Assembly: GCF_005497185.1 (NCBI RefSeq)
Contig: NZ_RJTN01000002.1
Coordinates: 310,001-374,000, forward strand
Reading direction: 5' to 3'
DNA length: 64,000 nucleotides
Origin: Pectobacterium polonicum
Lineage (GTDB): Bacteria; Pseudomonadota; Gammaproteobacteria; Enterobacterales; Enterobacteriaceae
Shown in pieces: positions 34,799 through 44,155 of this stretch (its first letter is position 1; the number at the start of each line of letters is the position of its first letter). The position numbers were made by a program, and so were the translations under genes. The notes beneath the pieces were generated by a model that had not been told where the DNA came from, ran no database searches, and saw only the letters and a list, made by a program, of their open reading frames with translations.

Positions 34799-35839
34799 AT
34801 GACACTATCCAAACACGCAATTTCTTCCCTCAGCTTGGTCATCGCCCTCTCCGCAGGCATTACGCAAAGCCACGCTGACACCATTTGGCTGAACAATGGC
34901 GACAAGGTCACAGGGAAAATCACGCTGCTTGACGGCGGCAAACTCTTTGTCAACACCGACTATGCAGGCTCCATCTCGGTAGCCTGGGATCAGGTGAAAA
35001 CCTTTGAAAGCGATCATGGCCTGGTGATTCAGGGTGAACGCTACGAGAAAGGCGTACTGTACCCAGCGGTGAAAGCCGGTGAGAACCGCGCCATCGTCGC
35101 GAGCCCATCGCTGGCTAACGAAGCAACTGGTCCGCAAACATTGCCGCTTTCTGAGATCACCTCCATCGTGGCACAGAAGCCGCTGGTGACCGATTTCGCC
35201 TGGAAAGGCAACATCGATGCTGGCATGTCGCACAAGAAAAGCTCGACAGAAACCGATAATTACGATGTGACGCTGAACACCAAAGCGCGTCACGATACGT
35301 GGCGACACAACCTTGATGCCAGCTATCATTTGGCAAAAGAGGATAAAGTCGAGAGCACCAAGAATGCGGCTGGCGAATATGCGCTGGATAAATTCGTGGA
35401 TGAAAACTGGTTCTGGCAGGGCCGTTATCAGTACAAACGTGACTGGATTGAAAGCATTAAAATCAACCGCTCTTTCGGTCTCGGTCCTGGTTATCAGTTC
35501 TGGGATAACGACTTAGGCGCGTTCTCACTGACGTCGCTGGTCAACTCCCAAACCTTCGTGTACCGCGATCAGGGCGATGATGACTTCTACTCTGGCGCGA
35601 TAAAGTGGGCGTACAACCGCTATTTGTTCAGCAAAAACGTTGAAGCCTTCACCAACGGTGAATTGGGACGTTCATTTGACGGCACGGCACCCATCTATCT
35701 GAAAGCGGATGCAGGCCTGCGCTTCAAGCTAACTGACTGGTCTTCTATGACCATGAAAGTATCACGTACCCGTATCGAAAGTAATCAGGGGAATGTTGAC
35801 GACACGCTGTACACCATGGGTGTTGGCGTCGGCTGGTAA
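34799..35839 (+). CDS. DUF481-family outer-membrane protein (YdiY-like)
   Basis: A 346-aa secreted protein with a signal peptide (SLSLVIALSAGITQSHA, cleavage before DTIWL). The first part (NGDKVTGKITLLDGGKLFV) is a small beta domain, and from about 140 onwards the alternating strands (WKGNIDAGMS, HDTWRHNLDASYHL, WFWQGRYQYKRD, FGLGPGYQFW) are those of a DUF481 beta-barrel. The ATG at 34799 has no strong Shine-Dalgarno. Function is unknown in the family; some members are acid-induced. Confidence 0.85.
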   Translation: MTLSKHAISSLSLVIALSAGITQSHADTIWLNNGDKVTGKITLLDGGKLFVNTDYAGSISVAWDQVKTFESDHGLVIQGERYEKGVLYPAVKAGENRAIVASPSLANEATGPQTLPLSEITSIVAQKPLVTDFAWKGNIDAGMSHKKSSTETDNYDVTLNTKARHDTWRHNLDASYHLAKEDKVESTKNAAGEYALDKFVDENWFWQGRYQYKRDWIESIKINRSFGLGPGYQFWDNDLGAFSLTSLVNSQTFVYRDQGDDDFYSGAIKWAYNRYLFSKNVEAFTNGELGRSFDGTAPIYLKADAGLRFKLTDWSSMTMKVSRTRIESNQGNVDDTLYTMGVGVGW

Positions 35840-35914
35840 TACCGTCACTTCCACATCGTTTCACGGTGAATGGCGAACTCGTCGTTCACCGTGAATTTCT
35901 CCACTCACTTACCG

Positions 35915-36601
35915 TTACTGACTATTCCCTGCTGACTCAGAGCACGACTGTTGCAGAATACGCACCCGCTGCGCCAATTCGCTCACGCGTTCATCTTCTG
36001 TTCCATGATTTTTCAGTTCTTGCTCGAGTGCAAAAAGATATTGCGCATTGGTGCCAAGCGGACCGCTAGCGCGCGCAATCAGCGGTGCGACGCTCTGAAT
36101 GCAGGTATCATTTTCGTTCAGGGGATGTTCCGGCTCGGAAACAAACACCAGCGCCGTCAACGGTGCGCCGTTCTTACGCTGTAATTCGCACCAGAGTGGA
36201 CGATAGCAGCCCGTCAGCATTTCTCGCTTCCAGAGTAGTTCCAAATCTTCACGCAATGAGGTTTCCGGCAGGCGGAAAGCCAACCCCGTTGTTTGCCCGC
36301 CGGGTTGCAACGCCAGCATCCGCCCCGGCTGTGTTGTCGTGCCGCGACCGATAGTGAGGCGCAGGCAAAAAGCACGCTGCCATCCCGCCAACGTTGCCAG
36401 ACAGATTTCTTCGGCGTCAAAAACCGGGTTCCACATAAGTGAACCGTAGCCAAATACCCAGACAGGACAGCTATTGGGCCGTAGCGCCAGCGTCCTATCC
36501 AGAGAATCAGCCCGCTGTTGCGGCGTGAGCAGTAAGGTTTCTTCAATACATCCAAAAGACGTTCTACAATCTGCTTTCTGCAAAAAATCGCGTGTTAACA
36601 C
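35915..36601 (-). CDS. chaC: Glutathione-specific gamma-glutamylcyclotransferase
   Basis: A 228-aa cytosolic enzyme that cleaves glutathione to 5-oxoproline and Cys-Gly. The substrate loop VFGYGSLMWNP near 48-58 is diagnostic, and the catalytic glutamate region (LALVFVSEPEHP) lies further on. The N-terminus MLTRDFLQKADCRTSFG resembles E. coli ChaC, supporting the start at 36601. It is convergent with the DUF481 gene. chaB, found between chaA and chaC in E. coli, is not seen. Confidence 0.92.
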   Translation of the reverse strand: MLTRDFLQKADCRTSFGCIEETLLLTPQQRADSLDRTLALRPNSCPVWVFGYGSLMWNPVFDAEEICLATLAGWQRAFCLRLTIGRGTTTQPGRMLALQPGGQTTGLAFRLPETSLREDLELLWKREMLTGCYRPLWCELQRKNGAPLTALVFVSEPEHPLNENDTCIQSVAPLIARASGPLGTNAQYLFALEQELKNHGTEDERVSELAQRVRILQQSCSESAGNSQ

Positions 36602-36965
36602 TACTTACCACCCCCAGCCCTACTCTTTTTCTGCTCATCAGATCGGCTCTCGCCCTGTGTTTAAAAACCCAACTGCTTCATCTGTTTAATTTTACAACAC
36701 CATAGAACTTGAGGTTATTCATTTATGGCTTCGCGATCAAGCTTGATACAGGTCACAAAAGCTGAAAAAGTTCGTGATAATGTTTCGCATCACGTAATGT
36801 TCCGCCTTTATATCAACTCATCGGCAATACGGCGTCAGACTTGACGTCTTCCTGATATAAACACCATTTTTGTGATAACAGAAGCCTATCTTCGGCCTTT
36901 CGCTGAAGATGAAAGCCCAACAGCGTATTTATTTCGATGGAAATGACCACGACTAGACACAAAAC
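36602..36965. other. Intergenic DNA upstream of chaC and the siderophore gene
   Basis: No gene is seen. The segment is moderately AT-rich and should hold the chaC promoter. A small hairpin (ATCTTC...GAAGAT, about 36891-36911) is the only structure noticed besides the Fur box to its right. Confidence 0.5.
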
Positions 36966-36978
36966 GATAATAATTATC
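36966..36978. promoter_or_regulatory. Fur box before the siderophore-interacting protein gene
   Basis: GATAATAATTATC is a perfect 6-1-6 Fur dyad 54 bases before the gene start. Repression by iron is expected. Confidence 0.8.
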
Positions 36979-37032
36979 ATCTCGTGTTGTTATTATTTCC
37001 CATACTGGAATTGACTACCACGGAGACACTGA

Positions 37033-37836
37033 ATGGCAACGCCGCGTCAGCCTGTTTTAGTTCAGGTTAAACAGATTCACGATATTTCCCCACATTTACG
37101 CTGTATTACGTTCCATCATGATGCGCTGCGCGACTACCCAGCCGAGCGATACGGTGCGCATCTCAAACTGTTTCTGCCTCAGGCTGGACAACAAAAACCA
37201 GCTCTGCCCGTCATCGGTGAACGCGGTCCGATCTGGCCGGAAGGCGAAGCCCGCCCTATCGTTCGCACCTATAGCGTCCGGGCGTTGCGCCCAGAGGATG
37301 CGGAGCTGGATATGGTTTTCGCGCTGCATGAGCACGTTGGCCCTGCCGTCAACTTTGCTCGTCAGGCCAAGCCCGGCGACTGGGTGGGTATTTCGCAACC
37401 CGGCGGCCCACTCCCGATGCTGCCTCCCGCTGCCGCATATTATCTGGCGGCTGACCCATCTTCACTCCCCGCGCTCATAGCGCTGTTGGAGAACCTGCCC
37501 GATGACGCTCAGGGACATGCCGTGATCCGTGTCGATAGCGAGGCGGATAAACTCGATATAGCGAAACCATCACAGCTTCAACTGCATTGGATCATTGGCG
37601 GGACAGAAACGACCGACGCGCTGGTGCAGCATTTTCAGGCACTCCCAGTAACTGATAATGCATTTTACTGGTTAGCCGGTGAGGATCGTATCGTGGTTCA
37701 GCTTCGTCGCCACGTGCGCCGCGAACGCGGGTGTGAACGAAATCAGATATATGCAGTACCTTATTGGCGAGAAGGGCTAAATGAAGAGGATTATCATCAT
37801 AAACGTCACGATATTATGGACAATCCTGACGAATAA
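37033..37836 (+). CDS. Siderophore-interacting protein (ViuB/SIP family ferric reductase)
   Basis: A 267-aa cytoplasmic flavoprotein of the SIP family, which reduces ferric siderophores to free iron. The FAD-binding RxYS-type motif is RTYSVRAL near 76-83, and HEHVGPAVNFARQAKPGD near 98-115 follows; the C-terminal SIP domain includes WLAGEDRIVVQLRRHVRRERG. GGAGA precedes the ATG, and the Fur box upstream fits iron control. The C-terminus ends in a His/Asp-rich tail (DYHHKRHDIMDNPDE). No siderophore receptor or transporter is adjacent. Confidence 0.92.
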   Translation: MATPRQPVLVQVKQIHDISPHLRCITFHHDALRDYPAERYGAHLKLFLPQAGQQKPALPVIGERGPIWPEGEARPIVRTYSVRALRPEDAELDMVFALHEHVGPAVNFARQAKPGDWVGISQPGGPLPMLPPAAAYYLAADPSSLPALIALLENLPDDAQGHAVIRVDSEADKLDIAKPSQLQLHWIIGGTETTDALVQHFQALPVTDNAFYWLAGEDRIVVQLRRHVRRERGCERNQIYAVPYWREGLNEEDYHHKRHDIMDNPDE

Positions 37837-37868
37837 CCATAAAAAATACATTTGATATTATAGTCATA

Positions 37869-37896
37869 GGGAGAAGATAGATAGATTCTCCCTTTT
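37869..37896 (+). terminator. Rho-independent terminator of the SIP gene
   Basis: GGGAGAA-N10-TTCTCCC followed by TTTT, about 30 bases after the stop. The remaining gap to 38164 is AT-rich and shows no gene. Confidence 0.8.
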
Positions 37897-38164
37897 CATT
37901 TAAATTTATGCTCAAAACGTAAAAATCCGTAAAACTCCCCGCACCAATACGACAATCTGTTATCATATTGTTCGTTTTATTACGTTATAACTACTTTCTA
38001 GTAACCTTTTGCGGTTTATTATTGTGTTACGGCCATGAATAAATGGTTTTATATCCTTAATAAATTGCTTTATGCCCGAGTCATTCGAGTTGTCAGTGCG
38101 CTAGCTTGATGTATGACGGGGATATTTTGCCGCACCATTCCTCTGGATAAGGAGAACACCCACA

Positions 38165-39265
38165 ATGAAGTCTCATGCTGAGGTGGTCAAAACTCGCCAT
38201 CATGAATACTCACTCATTTTTCCTGTTATTGCGCTGGCCGTGCTCTACATGTGGGGCAGTTCACAAGATTTTGTCGCCATTCTCGGTATCAACGCCCTCG
38301 CGCTAGCCGGTATTCTTTTCAGTGCATTTAGCGTAGTACGCCATGCTGACGTGCTCGCTCATCGCCTGGGTGAACCTTACGGTTCACTCATCCTCAGCCT
38401 GTCCGTTGTGATTCTTGAAGTCAGCCTAATTTCGGCGCTGATGGCCACTGGCGACGCGGGCCCGGACCTGATGCGTGATACGCTCTATTCCATTATCGTG
38501 ATCGTCACTGGCGGCCTGGTGGGCTTTGCCCTCTTGCTCGGTGGCCGTAAATTCGCCACGCAGTATGTCAACCTCAGTGGCATCAAGCAGTATCTGATGG
38601 CGATATTCCCGCTGGCGGTGATTGTGCTGGTTTTCCCCAGCGCCTTACCCGACGGTAACTTCAGCGTAGCGCAGTCGCTGATTATTGCCGCCATTTCTGC
38701 GGCGATGTACGGTGTTTTTCTGTTGATTCAAACGCGTACGCACCAAAGTCTGTTTGTCTATGAACATGAAGACGAAGGTGACGGCGACGATCCACATCAC
38801 GGTAAACCGTCCGCGCACAGCTCGCTGTGGCACACCGGTTGGCTTCTGGTTCATCTGATTGCCGTTATTGCCGTGACCAAGACCAATTCAATGCCGCTGG
38901 AAACGCTGCTGACCGAAATGAACGCGCCGACGCAGTTTACGGGCTTTCTGGTCGCGCTGTTAATCCTCTCACCTGAAGGGCTGGGAGCTATCCGTGCGGT
39001 TCTAAAAAATCAGGTACAGCGTGCTATGAACCTGTTCTTTGGTTCCGTACTGGCGACGATTTCACTCACCGTCCCCACCGTCACCATCATCGCGATGATG
39101 ACAGGCCGTACGCTAAACTTCGGTCTGGATATGCCACATATCGTCGTGATGCTGTCTGTGTTGGTGCTGTGCCACATTACATTCTCCACAGGGAGAACGA
39201 ACGTATTGAGCGGCAGTGCGCATTTAGCACTCTTTGCCGCCTATCTGATCACCATCACGCTATAA
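38165..39265 (+). CDS. chaA: Calcium/sodium/potassium-proton antiporter
   Basis: A 366-aa inner-membrane cation/proton antiporter of the CaCA superfamily. Two homologous halves carry the acidic alpha-repeats: GEPYGSLILSLSVVILEVSL near 76-95 and FLVALLILSPEGLGAIRAVL near 260-280. About 11 membrane segments are present, and the central acidic, His-rich loop (YEHEDEGDGDDPHH) lies between the halves as in E. coli ChaA. It probably protects against sodium and potassium at alkaline pH. AAGGAG precedes the ATG. Confidence 0.95.
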   Translation: MKSHAEVVKTRHHEYSLIFPVIALAVLYMWGSSQDFVAILGINALALAGILFSAFSVVRHADVLAHRLGEPYGSLILSLSVVILEVSLISALMATGDAGPDLMRDTLYSIIVIVTGGLVGFALLLGGRKFATQYVNLSGIKQYLMAIFPLAVIVLVFPSALPDGNFSVAQSLIIAAISAAMYGVFLLIQTRTHQSLFVYEHEDEGDGDDPHHGKPSAHSSLWHTGWLLVHLIAVIAVTKTNSMPLETLLTEMNAPTQFTGFLVALLILSPEGLGAIRAVLKNQVQRAMNLFFGSVLATISLTVPTVTIIAMMTGRTLNFGLDMPHIVVMLSVLVLCHITFSTGRTNVLSGSAHLALFAAYLITITL

Positions 39266-39274
39266 CCTCTCAGT

Positions 39275-39296
39275 TGACGCGGTTTTCGCCGCGTCA
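39275..39296 (+). terminator. Hairpin downstream of chaA
   Basis: TGACGCGG-TTTTCG-CCGCGTCA is a perfect 8-bp stem 10 bases after the chaA stop; no T-run follows. Confidence 0.55.
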
Positions 39297-39428
39297 GCCT
39301 CGTCAAACTGCACTTCTCTTGATGTATCTCTGGATCTTCTCAGCGCCTCCAGCGTATCGTAAGGCTGTCGTCGACGGACCGGCAGGCCCGCCATGTTGAT
39401 TTACTTCCTTACTTTGGTTTCTGCTTAG

Positions 39429-41132
39429 ATGAAAACGCACGGAATTAACGGCGTCAGGCCGTTCAGCGCGCTGATTGACGCGTGCTGGCGCGAAAAATAT
39501 ACGCTACAACGTTTTATCCACGACATTATCGCTGGCGTTACCGTCGGCATCATCGCCATTCCGCTGGCGATGGCGCTGGCGATTGCCAGCGGCGTTCCCC
39601 CACAGTACGGGTTATATACTTCGGCGATTGCCGGGATCGTCATTGCCGTCAGCGGCGGTTCGCGCTACAGCGTATCGGGTCCGACAGCAGCTTTCGTCGT
39701 CATTCTCTATCCCGTGTCACAGCAGTTTGGGTTATCCGGCCTGCTGGTCGCCACCCTGCTTTCCGGTGTGTTTCTGCTGCTGATGGGGCTCTGCCGCTTC
39801 GGCCGACTGATCGAATATATTCCGCTCTCCGTGACGCTGGGGTTTACCTCAGGGATCGCTATCACCATCGGTACGATGCAAATCAAAGATTTCTTCGGCT
39901 TGCAGATGGCCGTAGTCCCCGAGCACTACGTCGAAAAAGTGTCGGCACTGGCGCAATCGCTGCCAACCCTCCATCTTGCCGATACGCTGATCGGCGCAAC
40001 GACGCTGCTGGTTCTCATCGTTTGGCCCAGACTCGGTATCCGCCTACCCGGTCACTTGCCTGCGCTGCTGGCAGGCGTCGCGGTGATGGGGATTATGTCG
40101 CTACTGGGTGAAAATGTGGCCACCATCGGCTCCCGCTTTAGTTACATGCTGGCGGACGGTTCGCAAGGGCAAGGGATTCCGCCCATTTTACCGCAGCTTA
40201 TTTTACCGTGGGACATTCCGTCGCCGGATGGGAAGACGATGACGTTGGATTGGCAAAGCATTTCCGCTCTGCTGCCTGCGGCATTCTCGATGGCGATGCT
40301 GGGTGCGATTGAGTCGCTGCTGTGCGCCGTCGTACTGGATGGCATGACAGGAAAAAAACACAATTCTAATGCCGAGCTGATGGGGCAAGGCTTCGGTAAC
40401 ATCATCGCACCTTTCTTTGGCGGTATTACCGCGACCGCCGCGATTGCCCGCTCTGCCGCCAACGTGCGCGCAGGCGCGAACTCGCCGATCTCCGCCGTGG
40501 TTCATGCCCTGTTGGTGCTGTTAGCATTGCTGATACTTGCGCCATGGTTGTCTTATCTGCCGCTGGCGGCAATGGCATCACTGCTGTTGATTGTCGCCTG
40601 GAACATGAGCGAAGCGCACAAGGTGGTAGATTTACTGCGCCACGGACCGAAAGACGACATTATTGTGATGCTGCTCTGTATGTCGTTGACCGTGCTGTTC
40701 GATATGGTGATCGCGATTACCGTCGGCATTGTGCTGGCATCGTTGCTCTTCATGCGACGCATCGCACAAATGACCCGTCTGAGCGAACTGCCGGACACCA
40801 AAATACCGGATCATCTGGTGTTACGCGTTAACGGCCCGCTGTTTTTTGCCGCGGCAGAACGCATCTTCAACGACCTGACCGTGCGCAGTGAAGGCTACCA
40901 AAATATCATCTTACAGTGGGATGCGGTGCCGGTGCTGGATGCCGGCGGGCTCAATGCGTTCCTGCGCTTTAGCGAAACGCTGCCCGAGGGTAAACAGCTC
41001 ATCATTACCGACATTCCCTTCCAGCCGTTAAAAACGCTGGCGCGAGCAAAGGTTCACCCGATTGAAGGACGACTGAGTTTCTACGGTTCATTGGCGCAAG
41101 CCATTGAGGCGACGACGGCACGCTCAGCATAG
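39429..41132 (+). CDS. dauA: SulP-family C4-dicarboxylate transporter with STAS domain
   Basis: A 567-aa inner-membrane SLC26/SulP transporter. The N-terminal membrane domain of about 420 residues contains the family signature ([20 protein letters not shown] near 29-48) and [14 protein letters not shown]. The cytoplasmic STAS domain starts near 450 ([20 protein letters not shown], with the loop [18 protein letters not shown]). The length and N-terminus match E. coli DauA/YchM, an aerobic succinate transporter, and the gene sits near chaA as there. The family also moves bicarbonate and sulfate, so the substrate is by orthology. Confidence 0.9.
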   Translation: MKTHGINGVRPFSALIDACWREKYTLQRFIHDIIAGVTVGIIAIPLAMALAIASGVPPQYGLYTSAIAGIVIAVSGGSRYSVSGPTAAFVVILYPVSQQFGLSGLLVATLLSGVFLLLMGLCRFGRLIEYIPLSVTLGFTSGIAITIGTMQIKDFFGLQMAVVPEHYVEKVSALAQSLPTLHLADTLIGATTLLVLIVWPRLGIRLPGHLPALLAGVAVMGIMSLLGENVATIGSRFSYMLADGSQGQGIPPILPQLILPWDIPSPDGKTMTLDWQSISALLPAAFSMAMLGAIESLLCAVVLDGMTGKKHNSNAELMGQGFGNIIAPFFGGITATAAIARSAANVRAGANSPISAVVHALLVLLALLILAPWLSYLPLAAMASLLLIVAWNMSEAHKVVDLLRHGPKDDIIVMLLCMSLTVLFDMVIAITVGIVLASLLFMRRIAQMTRLSELPDTKIPDHLVLRVNGPLFFAAAERIFNDLTVRSEGYQNIILQWDAVPVLDAGGLNAFLRFSETLPEGKQLIITDIPFQPLKTLARAKVHPIEGRLSFYGSLAQAIEATTARSA

Positions 41133-41147
41133 CAGAGGCAACGACTC

Positions 41148-41180
41148 AGGGGATGCTCAACCGTCCCCTTATCCTTTTTC
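41148..41180 (+). terminator. Terminator of dauA
   Basis: AGGGGA-N10-TCCCCT followed by TATCCTTTTTC, about 15 bases after the stop. Confidence 0.65.
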
Positions 41181-41297
41181 ACCAGCGGTTTACTACGCCC
41201 GCCCCTAACGGGTATAAAACCATATCCTGCATAGTCGTTAATTCAGGTATATTGTCACGGTTCCCCCCTTTAACTCGCGTGTTGAGGAGATTTCACC

Positions 41298-42020
41298 GTG
41301 ACAACGTTTTCTTCTGCTCCCGTGTTAATTACCGGCGGTGCACGGCGTATTGGGCTAGCGCTGGCGCGTTCGTTTCTGGCTCAGTCGACCCCGGTCATCA
41401 TCAGCTATCGCACGCCTTATCCCGAACTTGAGACGCTACAGCAAGACGGCGCGATTTGCCTGGACGCTGATTTTTCCACCACGGAAAACATCTATACCTT
41501 TGCGGAGCAAATTCAATCGCTTACTCCGCAGCTACGCGCAATTATTCACAACGCCAGCAGTTGGACACCAGAAAAGCCTGACACACCATTGGAGCAGACG
41601 CTGAGCGATATGCTGCAAATTCATGTCTATGCCCCCTATTTACTCAACCAACTGCTGGAACCTTGCCTACGCGGACAAGGTATTGCGGGTGCGGATATTA
41701 TTCATCTGACAGATTACGTCGTTGAAAAAGGCAGCGAAAAACACATCGCCTATGCCGCCAGCAAAGCGGCGCTGGATAACATGACGCGTTCGTTTGCCCG
41801 CAAACTGGCACCGGAAGTGAAGGTAAACGCCATTGCTCCCGGTTTAATCCTGTTCAAGGAACAGGATGACGACGAATATCGTCAGCAGGCGTTGGAAAAG
41901 TCATTGATGAAAATCGCGCCTGGCGAAGAGGAAATAGTTCAACTGGTAGACTATTTGTTCAAGAGCCGTTATGTGACGGGGAAAACGCTGGGCGTCGATG
42001 GCGGACGGGCTTTGCGCTAA
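41298..42020 (+). CDS. folM: Dihydromonapterin reductase
   Basis: A 240-aa SDR that reduces dihydromonapterin (and dihydrofolate weakly) with NADPH. The cofactor motif TGGARRIGLALA has the Arg-Arg typical of pteridine-type reductases; the structural HNASSW and catalytic Y-x3-K in YAASKAALDNM are present, and the C-terminus is GVDGGRALR. Length equals E. coli FolM. In E. coli folM is near rstA; here 3.5 kb of other genes intervene, and a degraded copy of the same C-terminus lies at 44082-44123. Confidence 0.92.
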   Translation: MTTFSSAPVLITGGARRIGLALARSFLAQSTPVIISYRTPYPELETLQQDGAICLDADFSTTENIYTFAEQIQSLTPQLRAIIHNASSWTPEKPDTPLEQTLSDMLQIHVYAPYLLNQLLEPCLRGQGIAGADIIHLTDYVVEKGSEKHIAYAASKAALDNMTRSFARKLAPEVKVNAIAPGLILFKEQDDDEYRQQALEKSLMKIAPGEEEIVQLVDYLFKSRYVTGKTLGVDGGRALR

Positions 42021-42050
42021 ATCCCTGAGTATCAATGCGAGGATAAGAAA

Positions 42051-42566
42051 ATCACCACCAGTGAAGTTCGCCAGCAGCTTACTGCACACCTAACACGCCT
42101 GTGGCGTTACGGGTTAGTCCTATCACGCAGCCACGAGGTTGCCGAAGAGTTAGTCCAGTCCACCTGCGTTCGGGCGCTCGAAAAGAGTGCACAATTTACA
42201 CCGGGTACTCGTATCGACAGATGGTTGTTCTCCATTCTCCACTCAATATGGATTTCCGAACTGCGCGCCCGCCGCGTACGTCAGGGGCAAGGATTTATTG
42301 AAAGTGAGGAATTGCTAGCCCCGGATACCCATGAACGGGATGACGATCGCCTGCATTACCAAAAAATAATGCAGCGTGTCAGCGCGCTCCCAGAAGCACA
42401 GCGCAACACCGTATTTTTAGTTTATGTCGAAGGGTTTACCTATCAGGAGGCGGCAGACACGCTATCGGTACCGATCGGCACGATTATGAGCCGGCTGGCC
42501 GCCGCGCGGAGTGCGCTGGCTAAATCAGTTGACACGCCGCCTTCGGTAAAGGAGAAACAGTCTTGA
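42051..42566 (+). CDS. ECF-type RNA polymerase sigma factor, apparently without a canonical start codon
   Basis: A 171-aa sigma-70-family ECF factor. Region 2 spans about 10-75 (RLWRYGLVLSRSHEVAEELV, then RIDRWLFSILHSIWISELR), and region 4 about 105-155 (LPEAQRNTVFLVYVEGFTYQ, then LSVPIGTIMSRLAAARSAL). The frame is closed upstream by the folM stop at 42018-42020, and no ATG, GTG or TTG lies before region 2. GAGGA at 42039-42043 is seven bases ahead of ATC at 42051, the best start by spacing. A TTG at 42225 would cut off most of region 2. The next gene, an anti-sigma factor, overlaps the stop by 4 bases. Alternatives are a recent loss of the ATG or a sequencing error. Confidence 0.75.
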   Translation: MTTSEVRQQLTAHLTRLWRYGLVLSRSHEVAEELVQSTCVRALEKSAQFTPGTRIDRWLFSILHSIWISELRARRVRQGQGFIESEELLAPDTHERDDDRLHYQKIMQRVSALPEAQRNTVFLVYVEGFTYQEAADTLSVPIGTIMSRLAAARSALAKSVDTPPSVKEKQS

Positions 42567-43366
42567 AACCAGTACATTTTACGCCCCCCTACAGTGACGA
42601 AGCCATTGTCGCCTGGCTGGATGGCGAGATGAATGAGGCCGATGCGCAAAGATTCAAGGCATTGCTCAAGGGAGACGAAGAGCTTGCCGAGCGCACAGCC
42701 GAGCTGATGAAAAGCCAGCTTGCTTTTGAAGAAGCCTTCGCACCACTGCTCGACAAAGCGCCTAAAGCAAGGATGCTGGCCAGGCTGGAAGCGTTAGCAA
42801 CACCGGTTCCAACACCCGGCAAATTCTCATTTCACGCGGGTGTCAGCCGCCGCTCGCTGATTGCCGCGTCATTCAGCTTTCTGGTGATTGGCTCTGGAAT
42901 CGGCTACCTCGCACGTTCACCCCAGCTTATTCTCAGCGACAGCGAGAAAATTCGCGATCTTGAAGCGCAATACATGTCGCTGTACAGCGCGGAAACCCTA
43001 CTCGATGCGGATAACTCCGCACAGGCCTTGCAGCGTGGGCTGTCTCGTACTGCCGAAAACATTGGATTGCAGCTCAATACACCGCAGTTGGCGCTTCACG
43101 GTGCAGAGTTAAAAATGGTACGCCTGCTGAGCTATGACAATACGTCGATTGCGCAGATTACCTGGATGCATGCCGAATATGGGCCGATGGCGCTATGTAT
43201 TTCTCCTGAGCGTCAGGCAACTGCCACCGCGCTTAACAATGAGCAACGCCATGATATGCAGGTTGTCTGGTGGCGCGCTCGCGGCTATCAGTTCGTATTA
43301 ATTGGCCGTAGCCCGGTTATTCCGCTGACAGAAAATGCGCTCAGGTTACAGACCGCACTGGCATAG
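42563..43366 (+). CDS. Membrane anti-sigma factor of the ECF pair
   Basis: A 267-aa protein with an N-terminal anti-sigma domain (DEAIVAWLDGEMNEADAQRF near 12-31), one membrane helix near 95-112 (RSLIAASFSFLVIGSGIGYL), and a periplasmic part of about 150 residues. The domain does not show a zinc-binding HxxxCxxC motif. The start is TTG at 42563, eight bases after AAGGAG, overlapping the sigma stop (TTGA). It should hold the sigma factor at the membrane until a periplasmic signal arrives; the signal is unknown. Confidence 0.85.
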   Translation: MKPVHFTPPYSDEAIVAWLDGEMNEADAQRFKALLKGDEELAERTAELMKSQLAFEEAFAPLLDKAPKARMLARLEALATPVPTPGKFSFHAGVSRRSLIAASFSFLVIGSGIGYLARSPQLILSDSEKIRDLEAQYMSLYSAETLLDADNSAQALQRGLSRTAENIGLQLNTPQLALHGAELKMVRLLSYDNTSIAQITWMHAEYGPMALCISPERQATATALNNEQRHDMQVVWWRARGYQFVLIGRSPVIPLTENALRLQTALA

Positions 43367-43375
43367 CCTGTACAC

Positions 43376-43412
43376 TGCCCTCCACACACGGGCACCCCAC
43401 GTGTGGAGGGCA
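43376..43412. terminator. Bidirectional terminator between anti-sigma and yceI-type genes
   Basis: TGCCCTCCACAC-N13-GTGTGGAGGGCA forms a perfect 12-bp stem between convergent stops. Confidence 0.75.
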
Positions 43413-43417
43413 AATAG

Positions 43418-43993
43418 TTATACTGCGTGCCGGGCTTTCGCCTGAATTTCAATATTAATCGCTACGCGATCGTCCACCACCCCGGTAAACCGATCCATGT
43501 TAAAAGACGAGCGCGAAATAGCGGTGGTGGCATGGAGAGACAGCGAACCGTCATGAGATGCGGTTCCGCCATGTTCTTCAAGCGTGGCTTCCAGAATGAC
43601 CGGGCGTTGAACGTTTTTTACCGACAGTGACCCAAAAACCCGAAAGTGACCATTCCCCAACGCCACTACCCTGCTGCTAGTAAAAGTAATATCGGGATAG
43701 TGCTCAGCATCAAAAAACAGGCTGCTTTTTAACTGGTAGGTCAACAGACTGTTGGAAGCCTGTAGCGTCGTGATGGGAATTTTCACATCAATACGGTCAT
43801 TTACTTCCTTTTCAGCATCCAGCGTGATGTTGCCCGTCACGCCGTCGAGAGAGGCTTGTGACAGGTGACCAAATGCTTGCCATGAAAGCGCAATGACCGT
43901 GTTATCAGTGGCAACGGTGTAGTTAAGAGGCATAGCGTGCAACAGTGGGCTGATGAGCAGCCCGGAGGCCAATACGGGAACGATGCGTGTCAT
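43418..43993 (-). CDS. YceI-family periplasmic lipid-binding protein
   Basis: A 191-aa secreted protein with a signal peptide (PVLASGLLISPLLHA, cleavage before MPLNYTV). The mature part is a YceI lipocalin-like barrel: ITLDAEKEVNDRIDVKIPI, FDAEHYPDITFTSSRV and a late FNMDRFTGVVDDRVAINIEI. YceI proteins bind isoprenoid or polyprenyl lipids. It is convergent with the sigma/anti-sigma pair; the grouping recurs in bacteria and suggests, but does not prove, that the sigma factor controls it. Confidence 0.9.
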   Translation of the reverse strand: MTRIVPVLASGLLISPLLHAMPLNYTVATDNTVIALSWQAFGHLSQASLDGVTGNITLDAEKEVNDRIDVKIPITTLQASNSLLTYQLKSSLFFDAEHYPDITFTSSRVVALGNGHFRVFGSLSVKNVQRPVILEATLEEHGGTASHDGSLSLHATTAISRSSFNMDRFTGVVDDRVAINIEIQAKARHAV

Positions 43994-44081
43994 AACAGAA
44001 TTCTCCTCAGAATAGACAACGCGTAAACGCTCCAGAGCACCACTTTATTCGGACACGTTTCATTATTTCTACCGATTCTGA

Positions 44082-44123
44082 GGGAACACGTCAGGCCTCG
44101 ATGTCGAACGGGCTTTGCGTTAA
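44082..44123 (+). pseudogene. Fossil of a folM-type C-terminus
   Basis: Fourteen codons here read GNTSGLDVERALR plus stop and align without gaps to GKTLGVDGGRALR plus stop at the end of folM. At DNA level 23 of the last 26 bases agree (41995-42020 versus 44098-44123). Upstream, in the same frame, a TGA directly precedes the block. It is a remnant, not a gene. Confidence 0.7.
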
Positions 44124-44155
44124 CAACCCGCTCAACGAAATCGCCGACGCTATTG

